Notes: generated from the sequence alone by a model not told the origin. A stretch of DNA of 64,000 nucleotides from Polynucleobacter necessarius (GCF_900095175.1 NZ_LT606946.1:1457417-1521416), one strand, 5' to 3'; shown: positions 1 to 10,187, counted from the stretch's first letter. Translations and numbers: made by a program.

Positions 1-275
1 TCTTTACTGCACAAGTAGTAGACCTTGGAGACAAGCCACTTCCTGCTGTAGCCAGCCTCGGGGTAAGGCCAACAGTCGAAGACGAAGGTCGCGTTCTCTT
101 AGAGACACACATCTTTGATTACAACGCAGATGTTTACGGAAAAATTATTACCGTTGAACTCTTAGAAAAAATCCGTGACGAGGCCAAGTACTCTGACCTC
201 GACACCCTTACCAAGGCGATTGCATCTGATGCAGCGCATGCCAGAAATTATTTCCAGAAAAAAGCTTATGTCTGA
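1..275 (+). CDS. ribF: Bifunctional riboflavin kinase/FAD synthetase, C-terminal fragment (partial at left edge)
   Basis: The first complete codon is at base 3 and the frame runs to TGA at 273-275. The roughly 90 visible residues look like the riboflavin kinase (flavokinase) domain: a [13 protein letters not shown] segment, an [14 protein letters not shown] segment (the conserved E-x-H-hydrophobic-D strand) and a C-terminal helix. RibF phosphorylates riboflavin to FMN and adenylates it to FAD in the cytoplasm. The stop overlaps the ATG of ileS by 8 bases. The ribF-ileS-lspA order is a known proteobacterial arrangement and supports the call. The N-terminal adenylyltransferase domain lies outside the window. 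Confidence 0.88.
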   Translation, partial: FTAQVVDLGDKPLPAVASLGVRPTVEDEGRVLLETHIFDYNADVYGKIITVELLEKIRDEAKYSDLDTLTKAIASDAAHARNYFQKKAYV

Positions 276-3129
276 AAAAGAAAACTCTTATCCTGTTAAT
301 CTTCTAGAGACCTCATTCCCAATGCGGGGAGACCTACCAAAGCGTGAGCCTCAATGGGTTGCTCAATGGCAGAAAAATAAACTCTACGAAAAGATTCGTG
401 CAGCACATGCCAATCAACCAAAATTTATTTTGCATGATGGTCCCCCATATGCAAACGGCGATATTCATATTGGTCATGCAGTAAATAAGATCCTCAAGGA
501 TATGATCGTGAAGTCCCGCTGGTTGATGGGCTTCGACTCTGCATACGTACCAGGCTGGGATTGCCACGGCATGCCGATTGAGATTCAGATTGAAAAAGAA
601 TTTGGCAAAAATTTACCTACTGCTGAAGTTCAATCAAAAGCCCGTGCCTACGCTAAGGTGCAGGTAGATAAGCAGAAAGAAGGTTTTGAGCGTTTGGGCG
701 TGTTGGGCGACTGGAATAACCCTTACCTCACTATGAATTACCGCAATGAGGCCGATGAAATTCGTGCGCTCGGGAAAATCTGGGAAAAGGGTTATGTCTT
801 CCGTGGCCTCAAGCCAGTGAACTGGTGCTTTGATTGCGGCTCTGCGCTAGCTGAAGCTGAAGTGGAATACCAAGATAAGACCGATCCAACGGTCGACGTT
901 GGTTTTGCTTTTGATGATGCGCAGCGTCCACAATTAGCAAAAGCATTTGGCCTACCTGAGATTCCAGCCAAGCCCGGAATGATTGTGATTTGGACCACAA
1001 CACCTTGGACTATTCCATCTAATCAGGCCTTGAATGTTCACCCAGAGCTCACTTACGCCTTAGTTGATACGGGTGACAAATTGCTCATCTTGGCAAAAGA
1101 CCGAGTAGAGACTTGCCTCGAAGATTTTGGCCTTGAAGGTAAAGTCATTGCTACTTGTTTAGGCAGTCAATTAGCCAACATCTCATTCTGGCATCCGCTC
1201 GCTCCATTGCATGAGGGATACAAGCGCCTCTCACCAATCTACCCAGCTGAATACGTCACGCTCGACACTGGTACTGGTGTTGTGCACTCTGCACCAGCCT
1301 ATGGTGAGGAAGACTTTAAGTCTTGCAAAGCAAATAAGTTAGCCGATAAAGATATCTTGAACCCAGTCATGGGTAATGGCGTCTACGCCTCTTGGTTGCC
1401 ACTCTTTGCCAACGAATACATTTGGAAAGCCAACCCCAAGATTGTCGAAGCTATGCGTGAGGCAGGTAGCCTCTTGCGCGATAAGACTTATACCCACTCC
1501 TACATGCACTGCTGGCGTCACAAGTCGCCGATTATTTATCGTGCAACCTCACAGTGGTTTGCAAGCATGGATAAGAAACCATCTGATGGCAAAGCAAGTC
1601 TGCGCGAGGCAGCATTAACTGGCATTGAAAATACTGAGTTCTTCCCAGCCTGGGGTAAGCAGCGCCTAAAGAGCATGATTGCCAACCGTCCAGATTGGGC
1701 CTTGTCACGTCAACGTCAATGGGGTGTACCCATGGCCTTCTTTGTTCATAAGGAAAGCGGTGAACCACATCCTCGTACAGTGGAATTGCTCGAAGAGATT
1801 GCAAAACGAGTTGAAAAAGAAGGTATTGAAGCTTGGCAAAAACTTGAGGTGGCTGAACTGCTTGGTGAAGAAGCATCTCAATATGAGAAGAATCGCGACA
1901 CCTTGGATGTGTGGTTTGATTCCGGTACTACGCACTGGCATGTTATTCGCGGCTCACACCGTGATGAGCTCTATCGTCCTGAGGCTGAGAATACAGATGG
2001 TCGATTAGCTGACTTGTATCTTGAGGGTTCAGACCAACATCGTGGTTGGCTCCACTCATCTCTGCTTACTGGCGCAATGCTCGATGGCAAGCCGCCATAC
2101 AAAGCACTCCTAACGCATGGCTTTACCGTCGATGGTCAAGGCCACAAGATGAGCAAGTCTGTGGGTAATGTCATTGCACCTCAGCAGGTTGCCGACAAGC
2201 TGGGTGCAGAGATTATTCGTTTGTGGGTAGCGTCTACCGATTATTCCGGTGAGATGACCATTTCCGATGAGATTCTGAAGCGCGTGGCGGAAAGCTATCG
2301 TCGTATTCGCAATACTTTGCGTTTCTTGCTAGCCAACCTCTCCGACTTTGATCCATCAAAGCACAGCATGCCTGCAAGCGAATGGCTTGAGATTGATCGC
2401 TATGCTGTTGCTCTCGCCAATCAATTACAAAATGAAGTGCAAGCTCACTATAAGGCTTATGAGTTCCAGCCTGCTGTAGCGCGCATGCTCACCTTCTGCT
2501 CGGAAGATTTAGGTGGCTTTTACTTAGATATTCTGAAAGACCGCCTCTATACCAGCGCCCCAGACTCTAAAGAGCGTCGTGCCGCACAAAATGCACTGTT
2601 TCACATCACTCGCAATCTTTTAAAGTGGTTGGCTCCATTCCTATCCTTTACCGCAGAGGAAGCCTGGACATCACCCCCCCATGCGGCCAATGAAAAACTC
2701 AGTGAATCCATCTTCATGGAAGAGTTCGGCACCTTCCCAGAAATTGTCCAAGCCACTGAACTTCTAGCCAAATGGAATCGTGTACGAGAAATTCGTTCCG
2801 AGGTAACCAAGGCAATTGAGATTGAGCGTGAAGCTGGCAATGTAGGCTCATCTTTGCAAGCTGAACTCACCATTAAAGTGGGTGATGTCGATTTTGCAAT
2901 TTTGCATTCTCTTGAAGATGACTTGCGCTTTGTCACCATTACCTCTAGTGCCAACATTGAATTGAGTAATGGCGGTCTAGAAGTCCTTGTGCGAGGCAGT
3001 CAATATAAGAAATGTGGTCGTTGCTGGCATCACACCGCCGATGTTGGCGCTAATGCTGAACATCCAGAGTTATGCGACCGCTGCATCAGCAATCTTTTTG
3101 GGGATGGTGAAGCACGTTTGTTTGCATAA
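268..3129 (+). CDS. ileS: Isoleucyl-tRNA synthetase
   Basis: Class I aminoacyl-tRNA synthetase that charges tRNA-Ile in the cytoplasm and edits valine. With the ATG at 268 the product is 953 residues, normal for bacterial IleS. HIGH lies at residues 67-70 and KMSKS at about 627-631. The C-terminus carries a four-cysteine zinc knuckle starting at about residue 916 (CGRC, then CDRC). An in-frame TTG/ATG extension upstream is possible but would lie inside ribF; the MSEKENSYP start matches where IleS proteins normally begin. It overlaps ribF by 8 bases and is followed by lspA after 26 bases, so the genes are probably cotranscribed. A run of seven C occurs near base 2674 without breaking the frame. 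Confidence 0.97.
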   Translation: MSEKENSYPVNLLETSFPMRGDLPKREPQWVAQWQKNKLYEKIRAAHANQPKFILHDGPPYANGDIHIGHAVNKILKDMIVKSRWLMGFDSAYVPGWDCHGMPIEIQIEKEFGKNLPTAEVQSKARAYAKVQVDKQKEGFERLGVLGDWNNPYLTMNYRNEADEIRALGKIWEKGYVFRGLKPVNWCFDCGSALAEAEVEYQDKTDPTVDVGFAFDDAQRPQLAKAFGLPEIPAKPGMIVIWTTTPWTIPSNQALNVHPELTYALVDTGDKLLILAKDRVETCLEDFGLEGKVIATCLGSQLANISFWHPLAPLHEGYKRLSPIYPAEYVTLDTGTGVVHSAPAYGEEDFKSCKANKLADKDILNPVMGNGVYASWLPLFANEYIWKANPKIVEAMREAGSLLRDKTYTHSYMHCWRHKSPIIYRATSQWFASMDKKPSDGKASLREAALTGIENTEFFPAWGKQRLKSMIANRPDWALSRQRQWGVPMAFFVHKESGEPHPRTVELLEEIAKRVEKEGIEAWQKLEVAELLGEEASQYEKNRDTLDVWFDSGTTHWHVIRGSHRDELYRPEAENTDGRLADLYLEGSDQHRGWLHSSLLTGAMLDGKPPYKALLTHGFTVDGQGHKMSKSVGNVIAPQQVADKLGAEIIRLWVASTDYSGEMTISDEILKRVAESYRRIRNTLRFLLANLSDFDPSKHSMPASEWLEIDRYAVALANQLQNEVQAHYKAYEFQPAVARMLTFCSEDLGGFYLDILKDRLYTSAPDSKERRAAQNALFHITRNLLKWLAPFLSFTAEEAWTSPPHAANEKLSESIFMEEFGTFPEIVQATELLAKWNRVREIRSEVTKAIEIEREAGNVGSSLQAELTIKVGDVDFAILHSLEDDLRFVTITSSANIELSNGGLEVLVRGSQYKKCGRCWHHTADVGANAEHPELCDRCISNLFGDGEARLFA

Positions 3130-3155
3130 ACAATCAGCATTCATACCACTACATC

Positions 3156-3650
3156 GTGAGCGCAAACCTATCATTTCTTCGTTATCTAGCGATTGCAATC
3201 ATTACGCTATTGCTAGACCAACTAAGTAAATGGTCTGCCTTAAGCAATCTTCAATTAGGTGTACCTGAGCCCGTCCTGCCACTTATGAACTGGTTGCTGT
3301 TATTTAACCCAGGAGCCGCGTTTTCTTTTTTAGCGCAGAGCTCGGGATGGCAGCGCTGGTTCTTCACACTCCTGGGCTTAGCAGCTTCGGCTTATATCCT
3401 TTGGCTGCTACGCAAGAGTCTGGCCGACAAAATGCTCTGCTGGGCTCTCAGTCTCATTCTGGGAGGCGCGCTAGGGAACGTCTTGGATCGAATCATGTAT
3501 GGCACTGTAGTCGACTTTATAGATTTACATTACGCCAATTGGCATTGGCCTGCCTTCAATATTGCCGATAGCGCCATTTGTATTGGTGCTGGCCTCATTA
3601 TTTGGAGCGAGCTTCGCAAGTCATTTGGCAAAACGCCTCAATCCCATTAA
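3156..3650 (+). CDS. lspA: Lipoprotein signal peptidase (signal peptidase II)
   Basis: Inner-membrane aspartyl protease that removes signal peptides from diacylglyceryl-modified prolipoproteins. The 164-residue product has four hydrophobic helices. Family motifs are present: DQLSK (from residue 21), NPGAAFSF (from 51), GGALGNVLDR (about 103-112), and the catalytic aspartates in VVDF (D120) and NIADS (D138). The start is GTG at 3156 with no obvious Shine-Dalgarno. Its position between ileS and coaBC fits the usual neighbourhood. Confidence 0.96.
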   Translation: MSANLSFLRYLAIAIITLLLDQLSKWSALSNLQLGVPEPVLPLMNWLLLFNPGAAFSFLAQSSGWQRWFFTLLGLAASAYILWLLRKSLADKMLCWALSLILGGALGNVLDRIMYGTVVDFIDLHYANWHWPAFNIADSAICIGAGLIIWSELRKSFGKTPQSH

Positions 3651-3659
3651 GCTGGCCCC

Positions 3660-4871
3660 ATGCAATCACTTTTAAATAAGAAAATCGTTCTCGGCATTTC
3701 TGGTGGCATTGCGGCCTATAAGTCGGCTGAGCTAGCACGTCAGTTAATACAAGAAGGTGCCAGCGTTCAAGTGGTGATGACCCAAGCTGCTCAACAATTT
3801 GTGACACCAGTCACCATGCAAGCGCTCACAGGCAATCCGGTTTACACCAGCCAATGGGATAGCAGCATTGCCAATAATATGGCTCACATTGAACTATCTA
3901 GAGCTGCAGATGCAATTTTGATTGCGCCGGCAAGTGCAGATCTGATGGCTAAACTATCTCTTGGCCTGGGTGATGACTTACTCACCACACTTTGCCTGGC
4001 GAGAGATTGCCCCTTATTGCTTGCTCCTGCCATGAACAAACAAATGTGGGAGCATGCCGCAACCCAAAGAAGTGCTGAACGACTGATTAAAGACAATGTC
4101 AAATTACTTGGCCCTGCAAGTGGCTTTCAGGCGTGCGGCGAAGTTGGCTTTGGTCGCATGCTTGAACCCGCAGAAATTACCGAACAATTAATTGCCTTCT
4201 TCCAGAAGAAACCGTTGGTAGACAAGAGAGTTTTAATTACTGCCGGGCCTACCTTTGAAGCAATTGATCCCGTTCGCGGCATTACCAATCGCAGCTCTGG
4301 CAAGATGGGGTTTGCAATCGCTCGCGCCGCTGTAGAGGCTGGTGCAGAAGTTCACCTGATAGCCGGCCCTTGCGAGTTAGATACACCACTGGCTGCAACT
4401 GGAAAAATTACGCGCACTAATGTAGTTAGCGCCAAAGAAATGCACGCAGCCACCATGCAATCTGCAGACTGCGATATTTTCCTTGCGGTTTCTGCCGTTG
4501 CTGATTGGGGTATTGCAAAACCTGCCAAAGAGAAGATAAAGCGCCAAGGTAAGCAGGCTCCAAGCCTTGAATTTATTGCTAATCCAGACATTCTGGCGGA
4601 TATTGCAAAGACAGTAAAAACGAAAGGTGGTAAGCCTCACCCTTTCTGCGTTGGCTTTGCTGCAGAATCCACAGATCTTCTGAAGCATGCACAAGAAAAA
4701 CTGCAGCGCAAAGGTATTCCGATGATTGTGGGCAATATTGGCCCAGATACTTTTGGTAGCGATCTCAATGAATTACTCATTGTTGAAAAAAACACTAGCA
4801 AGAAAATTGCTAAAGCTGACAAGCTTCAGCTAGCACGTCAACTCATTGCGCTAGTTGCTAAGAAAATTTAA
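3660..4871 (+). CDS. coaBC: Bifunctional phosphopantothenoylcysteine decarboxylase / phosphopantothenate-cysteine ligase
   Basis: Carries out two consecutive steps of coenzyme A synthesis. The N-terminal flavoprotein CoaC domain (about residues 1-180) has [11 protein letters not shown], the active-site His in AHIELS (H76), the PAMN motif (N125) and the cysteine in [10 protein letters not shown] (C159). The CoaB ligase domain begins at about residue 190 with [16 protein letters not shown] and NRSSGKMG, followed by a Lys-rich AKEKIKR segment. At 403 residues it is a full-length fusion. It starts 9 bases after lspA and is followed by dut, a common pairing. Confidence 0.96.
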   Translation: MQSLLNKKIVLGISGGIAAYKSAELARQLIQEGASVQVVMTQAAQQFVTPVTMQALTGNPVYTSQWDSSIANNMAHIELSRAADAILIAPASADLMAKLSLGLGDDLLTTLCLARDCPLLLAPAMNKQMWEHAATQRSAERLIKDNVKLLGPASGFQACGEVGFGRMLEPAEITEQLIAFFQKKPLVDKRVLITAGPTFEAIDPVRGITNRSSGKMGFAIARAAVEAGAEVHLIAGPCELDTPLAATGKITRTNVVSAKEMHAATMQSADCDIFLAVSAVADWGIAKPAKEKIKRQGKQAPSLEFIANPDILADIAKTVKTKGGKPHPFCVGFAAESTDLLKHAQEKLQRKGIPMIVGNIGPDTFGSDLNELLIVEKNTSKKIAKADKLQLARQLIALVAKKI

Positions 4872-4905
4872 TTCTCCAAACCAATACCCTGCTTTAGGAA
4901 ATTGT

Positions 4906-5355
4906 ATGCAAGAACTTCACGTCAAAATTCTCGATGAACGTATGCGAGACCAGTTGCCAAGCTATGGCACACCAGGTAGCGCCGGCTTGGATCTGCGCGC
5001 TTGCATTGATGAAGCCATTGAAATCGCTCCAGGACAAATAGTTCTCATCCCGACAGGTTTAGCGATTTATGTAGAAGATCCACGCTATGCAGCGTTCATC
5101 CTCCCGCGCTCCGGTTTGGGCCATAAACATGGCATCGTACTGGGCAATCTCGTGGGACTGATTGATTCAGACTACCAAGGCCAACTGATGGTGAGCACTT
5201 GGAATCGCGGATCTACAGCATTCAAACTCGAACCTATGGAGCGCCTAGCTCAGTTGGTAGTGATGCCAGTGCAACAAGTTCAACTCAAAGTAGTTGAAGA
5301 GTTCACTGAGAGTAGTCGCGGCGCAGGTGGTTTTGGAAGCACAGGAAGAGCTTAG
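4906..5355 (+). CDS. dut: dUTP diphosphatase (dUTPase)
   Basis: Hydrolyses dUTP to dUMP and pyrophosphate, keeping uracil out of DNA and feeding dTMP synthesis. The 149-residue product has the trimeric dUTPase motifs in order: [28 protein letters not shown], and the C-terminal arm [10 protein letters not shown]. The open frame extends back to 4855 into coaBC, but the ATG at 4906 gives the usual family length and N-terminus ([10 protein letters not shown]). The stop at 5353-5355 directly abuts the stop of the convergent gene, leaving no room for a terminator. Confidence 0.96.
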   Translation: MQELHVKILDERMRDQLPSYGTPGSAGLDLRACIDEAIEIAPGQIVLIPTGLAIYVEDPRYAAFILPRSGLGHKHGIVLGNLVGLIDSDYQGQLMVSTWNRGSTAFKLEPMERLAQLVVMPVQQVQLKVVEEFTESSRGAGGFGSTGRA

Positions 5356-6087
5356 TTACCTACTCAATATGGGATGTATTCGCGCATCACGAGTGTCAAT
5401 GATTGTTTTGAATCCAGATATGGGATCAATAGTTTCGGTATAGCTAGCGCCTAAGTTTGAGATTACAGCAAACTGCTGAGGTATATCAAATGCGAGCGCT
5501 TCCGCTTTTTTCCGCAATTCATCCTTCTGCTCACGAAGCTTAATGCAGCTGGGTGCAGCTGCAGAATATTTGCTGGTGCATTTAATTGCTAAGGCATCTT
5601 CATACATACTAACCTGATCAAATGATCTTGCTGCCTCAAAGGTCATGCACTCTGTTGCCTCCCAGGATGGGCCAGCACTAAAACCAAACAAGACTGCAGA
5701 GCCCCCAATAGATGTGGACCCCATACAGGGAGCAGTGGGATGATTTGCCGGAGAAAATGCTGTAGCTACCGGAATCTTAGGGGCTTCATAGGAAGTTGAA
5801 ATGGTGGTGTTTCCTGAAATATTTCCCTGTGAGCTGGAGGCGCCTGTAGAGCTGTTTCCTACCGATCCACCGAGCGATGTTGAGCTTGATGATCCAGTAG
5901 TAAGGTCTCCAACACTTGAACTCGACGGGCCGGCTATGACGTCACCGACAGTGGAAACAGAATTACTGAGAGGGCTACTGGTAATAGCACCACCTGTAGT
6001 AGTCGCTGATGTGTCGATATTAATTTGAGCATGGGGCATGCTACATACAAGCGCAATTAAACTTGCCGTTGCAAGTTTTTTAAACAT
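5356..6087 (-). CDS. Secreted Ser/Gly/Thr-rich protein with cysteine-containing C-terminal domain, unknown function
   Basis: Not assigned to a named family. The 243-residue product starts with a likely Sec signal peptide (MFKKLATASLIALVCSMPHA, cleavage near residue 20). Residues about 25-100 are low complexity and rich in Ser, Gly and Thr, probably a disordered linker. Residues about 115-185 hold four cysteines (C121, C147, C170, C181) in a PCMGST...GFSAGPSW...C pattern. This spacing faintly recalls hypothetical proteins of some phages and their bacterial relatives; that is an unchecked recollection. A charged coiled segment (REQKDELRKKAE) follows at about 184-197. The gene stands alone on the minus strand, with its stop touching the dut stop. 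Confidence 0.7.
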   Translation of the reverse strand: MFKKLATASLIALVCSMPHAQINIDTSATTTGGAITSSPLSNSVSTVGDVIAGPSSSSVGDLTTGSSSSTSLGGSVGNSSTGASSSQGNISGNTTISTSYEAPKIPVATAFSPANHPTAPCMGSTSIGGSAVLFGFSAGPSWEATECMTFEAARSFDQVSMYEDALAIKCTSKYSAAAPSCIKLREQKDELRKKAEALAFDIPQQFAVISNLGASYTETIDPISGFKTIIDTRDARIHPILSR

Positions 6088-6374
6088 ATAAAAATTTTCT
6101 GAGAAGAATGAGGCCTACTCTAATTCGCTAGAGAGGACGACTGTTACGTGAGGTTGAGAAGCCCAAGGCTGTAACAGTTATAAGCCTTCGGATACCTTAA
6201 AGATACTCTCTAAGCGCAACAATAGATATAACTCATTGGCAAAGCCTATCTCAGCGCTTGAATGAGAGTTTATTTACAGGGTGAAGACTGATATTCAGCG
6301 GGGTGCCGCCACATTAAATACAAAAACCACCCGAAGGTGGCTTTTGAGTAACTTAGAGTTAAGGATAAAGTAAG
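6088..6374. other. Intergenic region between secreted-protein gene and clpA end
   Basis: These 287 bases hold no convincing gene. They contain the upstream region of the minus-strand secreted protein, with inverted repeats at 6141-6188 and a TATAAC-like element read on the minus strand near 6176-6181 as a possible -10. The clpA terminator lies at 6322-6345. No strong -35 or ribosome binding site is visible for the secreted protein. Confidence 0.5.
6322..6345 (-). terminator. Intrinsic terminator of clpSA
   Basis: Read on the minus strand this is CCACC-TTCG-GGTGG followed by TTTTTG, with an A-tract before the stem. It lies about 30 bases after the clpA stop. The stable TTCG loop and T-run are typical of a rho-independent terminator. 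The stem could also work weakly in the other direction. Confidence 0.8.
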
Positions 6375-8681
6375 TTAAATTTCTTCAACTGGCGCTACAT
6401 CCGCCTTAGGTCGCTTACCCGGAATCACGGGGGCATCAAACTGAAGTTGGACTTTGCCATCAGCATCAATGTCAACGTCCACATGACCGCCCTGCGCTAG
6501 CTTGCCGAATAACAATTCATCGGCCAGCGCTTTACGAACCGTATCTTGAATGATGCGCTGCATTGGCCTTGCACCCATAAGTGGGTCAAAACCATGCTTA
6601 GCCAGATGTGCACGCAATGCTGGACTAAATGTTGCATCCACTTTCTTCTCATGCAATTGCTCTTCTAACTGCATTAAGAACTTATCCACAACACGCATGA
6701 TGATAGTTTCATCAAGCGCCTTGAAGGAAACAATCGCATCTAGACGGTTACGGAACTCTGGTGTGAAGAACTTCTTGATATCCGCCATCTCATCACCAGA
6801 CTCACGAGCATTGGTAAAGCCAATGGTGGACTTCTGCATCGCTTCTGCACCAGCATTAGTGGTCATGATGATGATGACATTACGGAAGTCGGTCTTACGG
6901 CCGTTGTTATCCGTGAGGGTGCCATGATCCATTACCTGCAAAAGGATATTGAAAATATCTGGGTGAGCTTTTTCAATTTCATCGAGCAAGAGTACGCAAT
7001 GTGGCTTTTTATTTACGGCTTCAGTCAGCAAGCCGCCTTGATCAAAGCCAACATATCCTGGAGGAGCACCAATCAAGCGGCTGACAGCGTGACGCTCCAT
7101 ATACTCCGACATATCAAAACGCAAAAGCTCAATCCCGAGAATATAGGCAAGCTGTTTAGCAACTTCAGTCTTACCAACACCAGTTGGACCAGAGAACAAG
7201 AATGAGCCAATCGGTCTATCAATCTTGCCAAGGCCCGCGCGGGTCATCTTAATAGCGCTGGCCAATGCCTCAATTGCAGGGTCCTGACCAAACACCACAC
7301 TCTTGATATCGCGATCCAGTGTTTGCAACTTGCTACGATCATCTACCGTCACAGACTGTGGCGGTATGCGAGCAATCTTCGCAACAATCTCTTCAATCTC
7401 TGGGCGACCAATCGTTTTCTTCTGCTTAGACTTTGGCAAAATGCGCTGTGCTGCACCTGCTTCATCAATTACATCAATCGCCTTATCAGGCAAATGGCGA
7501 TCATTGATATAGCGTGAAGACAGTTCGGCCGCAGCCACCAAAGCGGCAGAGGCGTATTTAACACCGTGATGCTCTTCAAAACGAGACTTGAGGCCACGCA
7601 AGATTTGCACAGTCTGATCGACGGTTGGCTCCACCACATCTACCTTCTGGAATCGACGTGATAGCGCCGCATCTTTTTCAAAAATGCCACGATATTCAGT
7701 AAAGGTAGTTGCGCCGATACACTTCAGTTGGCCGTTTGATAAAGCAGGCTTTAGTAAATTGCTGGCATCTAATGTACCGCCTGAGGCCGCACCAGCACCA
7801 ATCAGAGTATGAATCTCATCAATAAATAAAACACCATGCGGGCTGTCTTTTAAAGACTTGAGAACACTCTTCAAGCGTTGCTCAAAATCACCGCGGTATT
7901 TAGTACCCGCTAAGAGCGCGCCCATGTCCAATGAATAGACTGTGGCATCAGCCAAGATTTCAGGCACATCGCCCTTCACAATTCTCCAGGCAAGGCCTTC
8001 AGCAATCGCGGTCTTACCCACGCCAGCCTCACCTACTAAGAGTGGATTATTTTTACGACGACGGCAAAGCACCTGAATCACGCGCTCAACTTCGCTCTCA
8101 CGACCAATGAGTGGATCAATCTTGCCCTGTTTAGCCATGACATTCAGGTTCTGAGTGTATTGCTCCAATGGACTCTCTTTACCACCAGAGGTCGCGTCTT
8201 CTGTCTCCTGAGCTGATTCAGCATGCTTCACTTGCTCAGTTTGATCCTTGCGTACGCCGTGGCTAATAAAGTTCACGACATCCAAGCGAGTCACGCCTTG
8301 TTGCTGCAAGAAGTAGACCGCATGCGAATCTTTTTCACCAAAGATTGCAACCAGTACGTTTGCACCAGTCACTTCTTTTTTGCCGCTTGATGTGGATTGC
8401 ACATGCATGATGGCGCGCTGAATCACCCGCTGAAAACCTAATGTTGGCTGCGTATCAACTTCATCGTTACCAGGGACAACCGGTGTGTTGTCATTAATAA
8501 AGTTTTTAAGTTGCGCACACAGCTCAGCAATATTGACAGCGCAGGCTTTTAAAACCTCGACTGCCGTAGCGTTATCTAACAAAGCGGCAAGCAAATGCTC
8601 GACCGTAATAAATTCATGTCTTGAAGCTCGCGCATCAACAAATGCCATGTGCAAACTGACTTCTAGTTCCTGGGCAATCAT
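6375..8681 (-). CDS. clpA: ATP-dependent Clp protease ATP-binding subunit ClpA
   Basis: AAA+ unfoldase that feeds substrates, including N-degron proteins delivered by ClpS, into the ClpP peptidase. The 768-residue product has the N-domain (about 1-145), first AAA module with Walker A GEAGVGKT (217-224) and Walker B VLFIDE (284-289), second module with Walker A GPTGVGKT (498-505) and Walker B VLLLDE (563-568), and an IGF tripeptide at 620-622 where ClpA proteins carry the ClpP-docking IGL/IGF loop. The start MIAQELE (ATG at 8679-8681) overlaps the clpS stop by 4 bases; longer upstream starts would run into clpS. Confidence 0.97.
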   Translation of the reverse strand: MIAQELEVSLHMAFVDARASRHEFITVEHLLAALLDNATAVEVLKACAVNIAELCAQLKNFINDNTPVVPGNDEVDTQPTLGFQRVIQRAIMHVQSTSSGKKEVTGANVLVAIFGEKDSHAVYFLQQQGVTRLDVVNFISHGVRKDQTEQVKHAESAQETEDATSGGKESPLEQYTQNLNVMAKQGKIDPLIGRESEVERVIQVLCRRRKNNPLLVGEAGVGKTAIAEGLAWRIVKGDVPEILADATVYSLDMGALLAGTKYRGDFEQRLKSVLKSLKDSPHGVLFIDEIHTLIGAGAASGGTLDASNLLKPALSNGQLKCIGATTFTEYRGIFEKDAALSRRFQKVDVVEPTVDQTVQILRGLKSRFEEHHGVKYASAALVAAAELSSRYINDRHLPDKAIDVIDEAGAAQRILPKSKQKKTIGRPEIEEIVAKIARIPPQSVTVDDRSKLQTLDRDIKSVVFGQDPAIEALASAIKMTRAGLGKIDRPIGSFLFSGPTGVGKTEVAKQLAYILGIELLRFDMSEYMERHAVSRLIGAPPGYVGFDQGGLLTEAVNKKPHCVLLLDEIEKAHPDIFNILLQVMDHGTLTDNNGRKTDFRNVIIIMTTNAGAEAMQKSTIGFTNARESGDEMADIKKFFTPEFRNRLDAIVSFKALDETIIMRVVDKFLMQLEEQLHEKKVDATFSPALRAHLAKHGFDPLMGARPMQRIIQDTVRKALADELLFGKLAQGGHVDVDIDADGKVQLQFDAPVIPGKRPKADVAPVEEI

Positions 8682-9025
8682 GCTTCCTCCATAGTGCACT
8701 GTAGTGGGTGACCCGCTTCGCGGGAGAGCTCGATAACTTGATGCACTTTTGTTGCTGCAACATCGCGCGTGAATACACCGCAAATGCCTTTACCAACTAA
8801 ATGAACCTGCAACATGATCCGTGTAGCTGTCTCATGATCTTTATTAAAATACTCCTGAATGACCATCACCACAAATTCCATTGGCGTGTAATCGTCATTC
8901 AATAGCAAAACTTTATACATCGAAGGCGCCTTTAATTTCTCGGCCTGCTTTTCGAGAAGAATGGTGTCTTCAATGTGAGGGTTGTTTGGATTGCCAACCG
9001 TGGGATTTTTCGTTGTACGACTCAT
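8678..9025 (-). CDS. clpS: ATP-dependent Clp protease adaptor ClpS
   Basis: Adaptor that binds N-degron substrates and delivers them to ClpA. With the ATG at 9025 it is 115 residues; further in-frame starts exist upstream (for example MFLMSR), but MSRTTKNP fits the family's short disordered N-terminus. The core shows [16 protein letters not shown], the [12 protein letters not shown] segment and [12 protein letters not shown]. The gene overlaps clpA by ATGA, so translation is probably coupled. It diverges from cspA. Confidence 0.96.
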   Translation of the reverse strand: MSRTTKNPTVGNPNNPHIEDTILLEKQAEKLKAPSMYKVLLLNDDYTPMEFVVMVIQEYFNKDHETATRIMLQVHLVGKGICGVFTRDVAATKVHQVIELSREAGHPLQCTMEEA

Positions 9026-9170
9026 GAGAAACATTCTAAACACAGATGTAAAAATTTGGATTTGAGGGCTTTGTTGCAAAAAACCATCAAGAAAGGCCTC
9101 CTAACCCCATATTGGGGCATTTTTCGATAAAAAAAGGGGGCTTTATCAGTAACTATCTTTACCCAACCCC

Positions 9171-9199
9171 TTGACACCCCACCATAAAGGGCAAACAAT
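9171..9199 (+). promoter_or_regulatory. Probable sigma-70 promoter of cspA
   Basis: TTGACA at 9171-9176, a perfect -35 match, then a 17-base spacer and AACAAT at 9194-9199 (4 of 6 to TATAAT). Transcription from about 9206 would give a leader of about 100 bases before cspA. Cold-shock genes commonly have long structured leaders, which fits. Confidence 0.5.
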
Positions 9200-9205
9200 C
9201 AGGGG

Positions 9206-9309
9206 GTAGGCTTTATTTGAAGTCCTATTTAGGCGTGTTGTAGAGCGAGACTGATTAAAAAGTATTCACCCTCATCACGGTTGTTTTAAGTTTATGTAAT
9301 GGAGTTCGC
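9206..9309 (+). promoter_or_regulatory. Putative long 5' leader of cspA
   Basis: If transcription starts from the TTGACA/AACAAT promoter, about 104 non-coding bases precede the ATG. A GGAG ribosome binding site sits at 9301-9304, 5 bases before the start. In other bacteria cspA leaders refold with temperature to control translation; whether this one does is inference. Confidence 0.4.
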
Positions 9310-9513
9310 ATGGCGACCGGAATTGTTAAGTGGTTCAATGATGCAAAAGGTTTTGGCTTTATCAAACCTGATGATGGTGAAGAAGAGTTGTTTGCGCATT
9401 TCAGCGCAATCACAATGCCTGGGTTCAAAACCCTCAAGGAAAACCAAAAGGTAACGTTTGACATTACCCAAGGTCCTAAAGGCAAACAAGCTACTAATAT
9501 CCAAGCAGCTTAA
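9310..9513 (+). CDS. cspA: Cold-shock domain protein (CspA family)
   Basis: Small single-strand RNA/DNA-binding protein of 67 residues, the full family length. It has [15 protein letters not shown] with the RNP-1 motif KGFGFI and the RNP-2-like motif LFAHF. The ATG at 9310 has a GGAG ribosome binding site 5 bases upstream. It is monocistronic: its own promoter upstream and a strong terminator just after. Which Csp paralogue it is cannot be told from sequence alone. Confidence 0.95.
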   Translation: MATGIVKWFNDAKGFGFIKPDDGEEELFAHFSAITMPGFKTLKENQKVTFDITQGPKGKQATNIQAA

Positions 9514-9532
9514 TCTGCTTTAGATCATTATT

Positions 9533-9564
9533 AAAAACCCAGGACTTGTTCCTGGGTTTTTTTT
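9533..9564 (+). terminator. Intrinsic terminator of cspA
   Basis: CCCAGGA / TCCTGGG stem (9538-9544 with 9550-9556) and a short loop, preceded by an A-tract and followed by eight T. It lies about 20 bases after the cspA stop. Confidence 0.92.
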
Positions 9565-9586
9565 CGCCTGAATTTTCTTACCCCGC

Positions 9587-10093
9587 TTGTACCCTGACTT
9601 AGAATTACCCTCGCAACAACGGATCACTCAGAACACCATACTCCAATCCAAAATCAAAAAAATTCTTACCTTACTAGTCACAGCGTCTAGTATCTTTTCT
9701 GCTGCTGCGTTCGCGCAAGTTAATACTGGCCTGCCAAACGTTGAGTTGAAGGTCGGCATCTATCGTATTCAGGCAGAGCTGGCAGATACCTCTAAAGCAC
9801 GTGAAATCGGACTCATGAATCGTACGAGCATGCCTACCAACTCAGGCATGCTGTTTATCTTTGAGCAAAAAGCAGGGCATTGCTTCTGGATGAGCAACAC
9901 CAAGATCCCGCTATCCATTGCCTTCATTGCTGATGACGGCAAGATTGTGAATATCGAAGAGATGCAAGCACAGACAACTAATAATCACTGCTCTCAAGCT
10001 CTAATTCGCTATGCTTTGGAGATGAATAAGCGGTGGTTCTCTGAAAGAGTGATCGTGCCGGGTACCGTTATTCAAGGGCTACCCAAGAAATAA
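9587..10093 (+). CDS. DUF192 family secreted protein
   Basis: Exported protein of the DUF192 family (COG1430), function unknown. Motifs: REIGLMNRTSMPTNSGMLF, the FWMSNTKIPLSIAFI core and IVNIEEM. A hydrophobic signal peptide (from KIKKILTLL to about AAAFA) sits at residues 22-43 of the longest reading. The start is a problem: the only conventional start codon between the cspA terminator and the signal peptide is TTG at 9587, which gives a 20-residue extension before the signal peptide and has no ribosome binding site. ATA, ATC and ATT codons lie nearer the signal peptide. The gene sits alone between two terminators. Confidence 0.8.
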   Translation: MYPDLELPSQQRITQNTILQSKIKKILTLLVTASSIFSAAAFAQVNTGLPNVELKVGIYRIQAELADTSKAREIGLMNRTSMPTNSGMLFIFEQKAGHCFWMSNTKIPLSIAFIADDGKIVNIEEMQAQTTNNHCSQALIRYALEMNKRWFSERVIVPGTVIQGLPKK

Positions 10094-10113
10094 GGGGCTA
10101 CTTACAGCTGTAA

Positions 10114-10148
10114 AACAAAAACGCAGACCTCGGTCTGCGTTTTTGTTT
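10114..10148 (+). terminator. Bidirectional intrinsic terminator (DUF192 gene and ppnP)
   Basis: ACGCAGAC / GTCTGCGT perfect stem, extended by matching A and T tracts on both sides, so it can end transcription from either direction. The DUF192 gene ends at 10093 and ppnP (minus strand) at 10188; both stops face it. Confidence 0.9.
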
Positions 10149-10187
10149 TGGATATAAGAGGAATACTCCCCTTGCTTACTTGTTTAC

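Noticed and set aside
9104..9111. CCCCATAT resembling a sigma-32 -10 element on the plus strand
   Set aside because: No CTTGAA-type -35 lies 11-16 bases upstream; cspA has a better sigma-70 candidate at 9171-9199.
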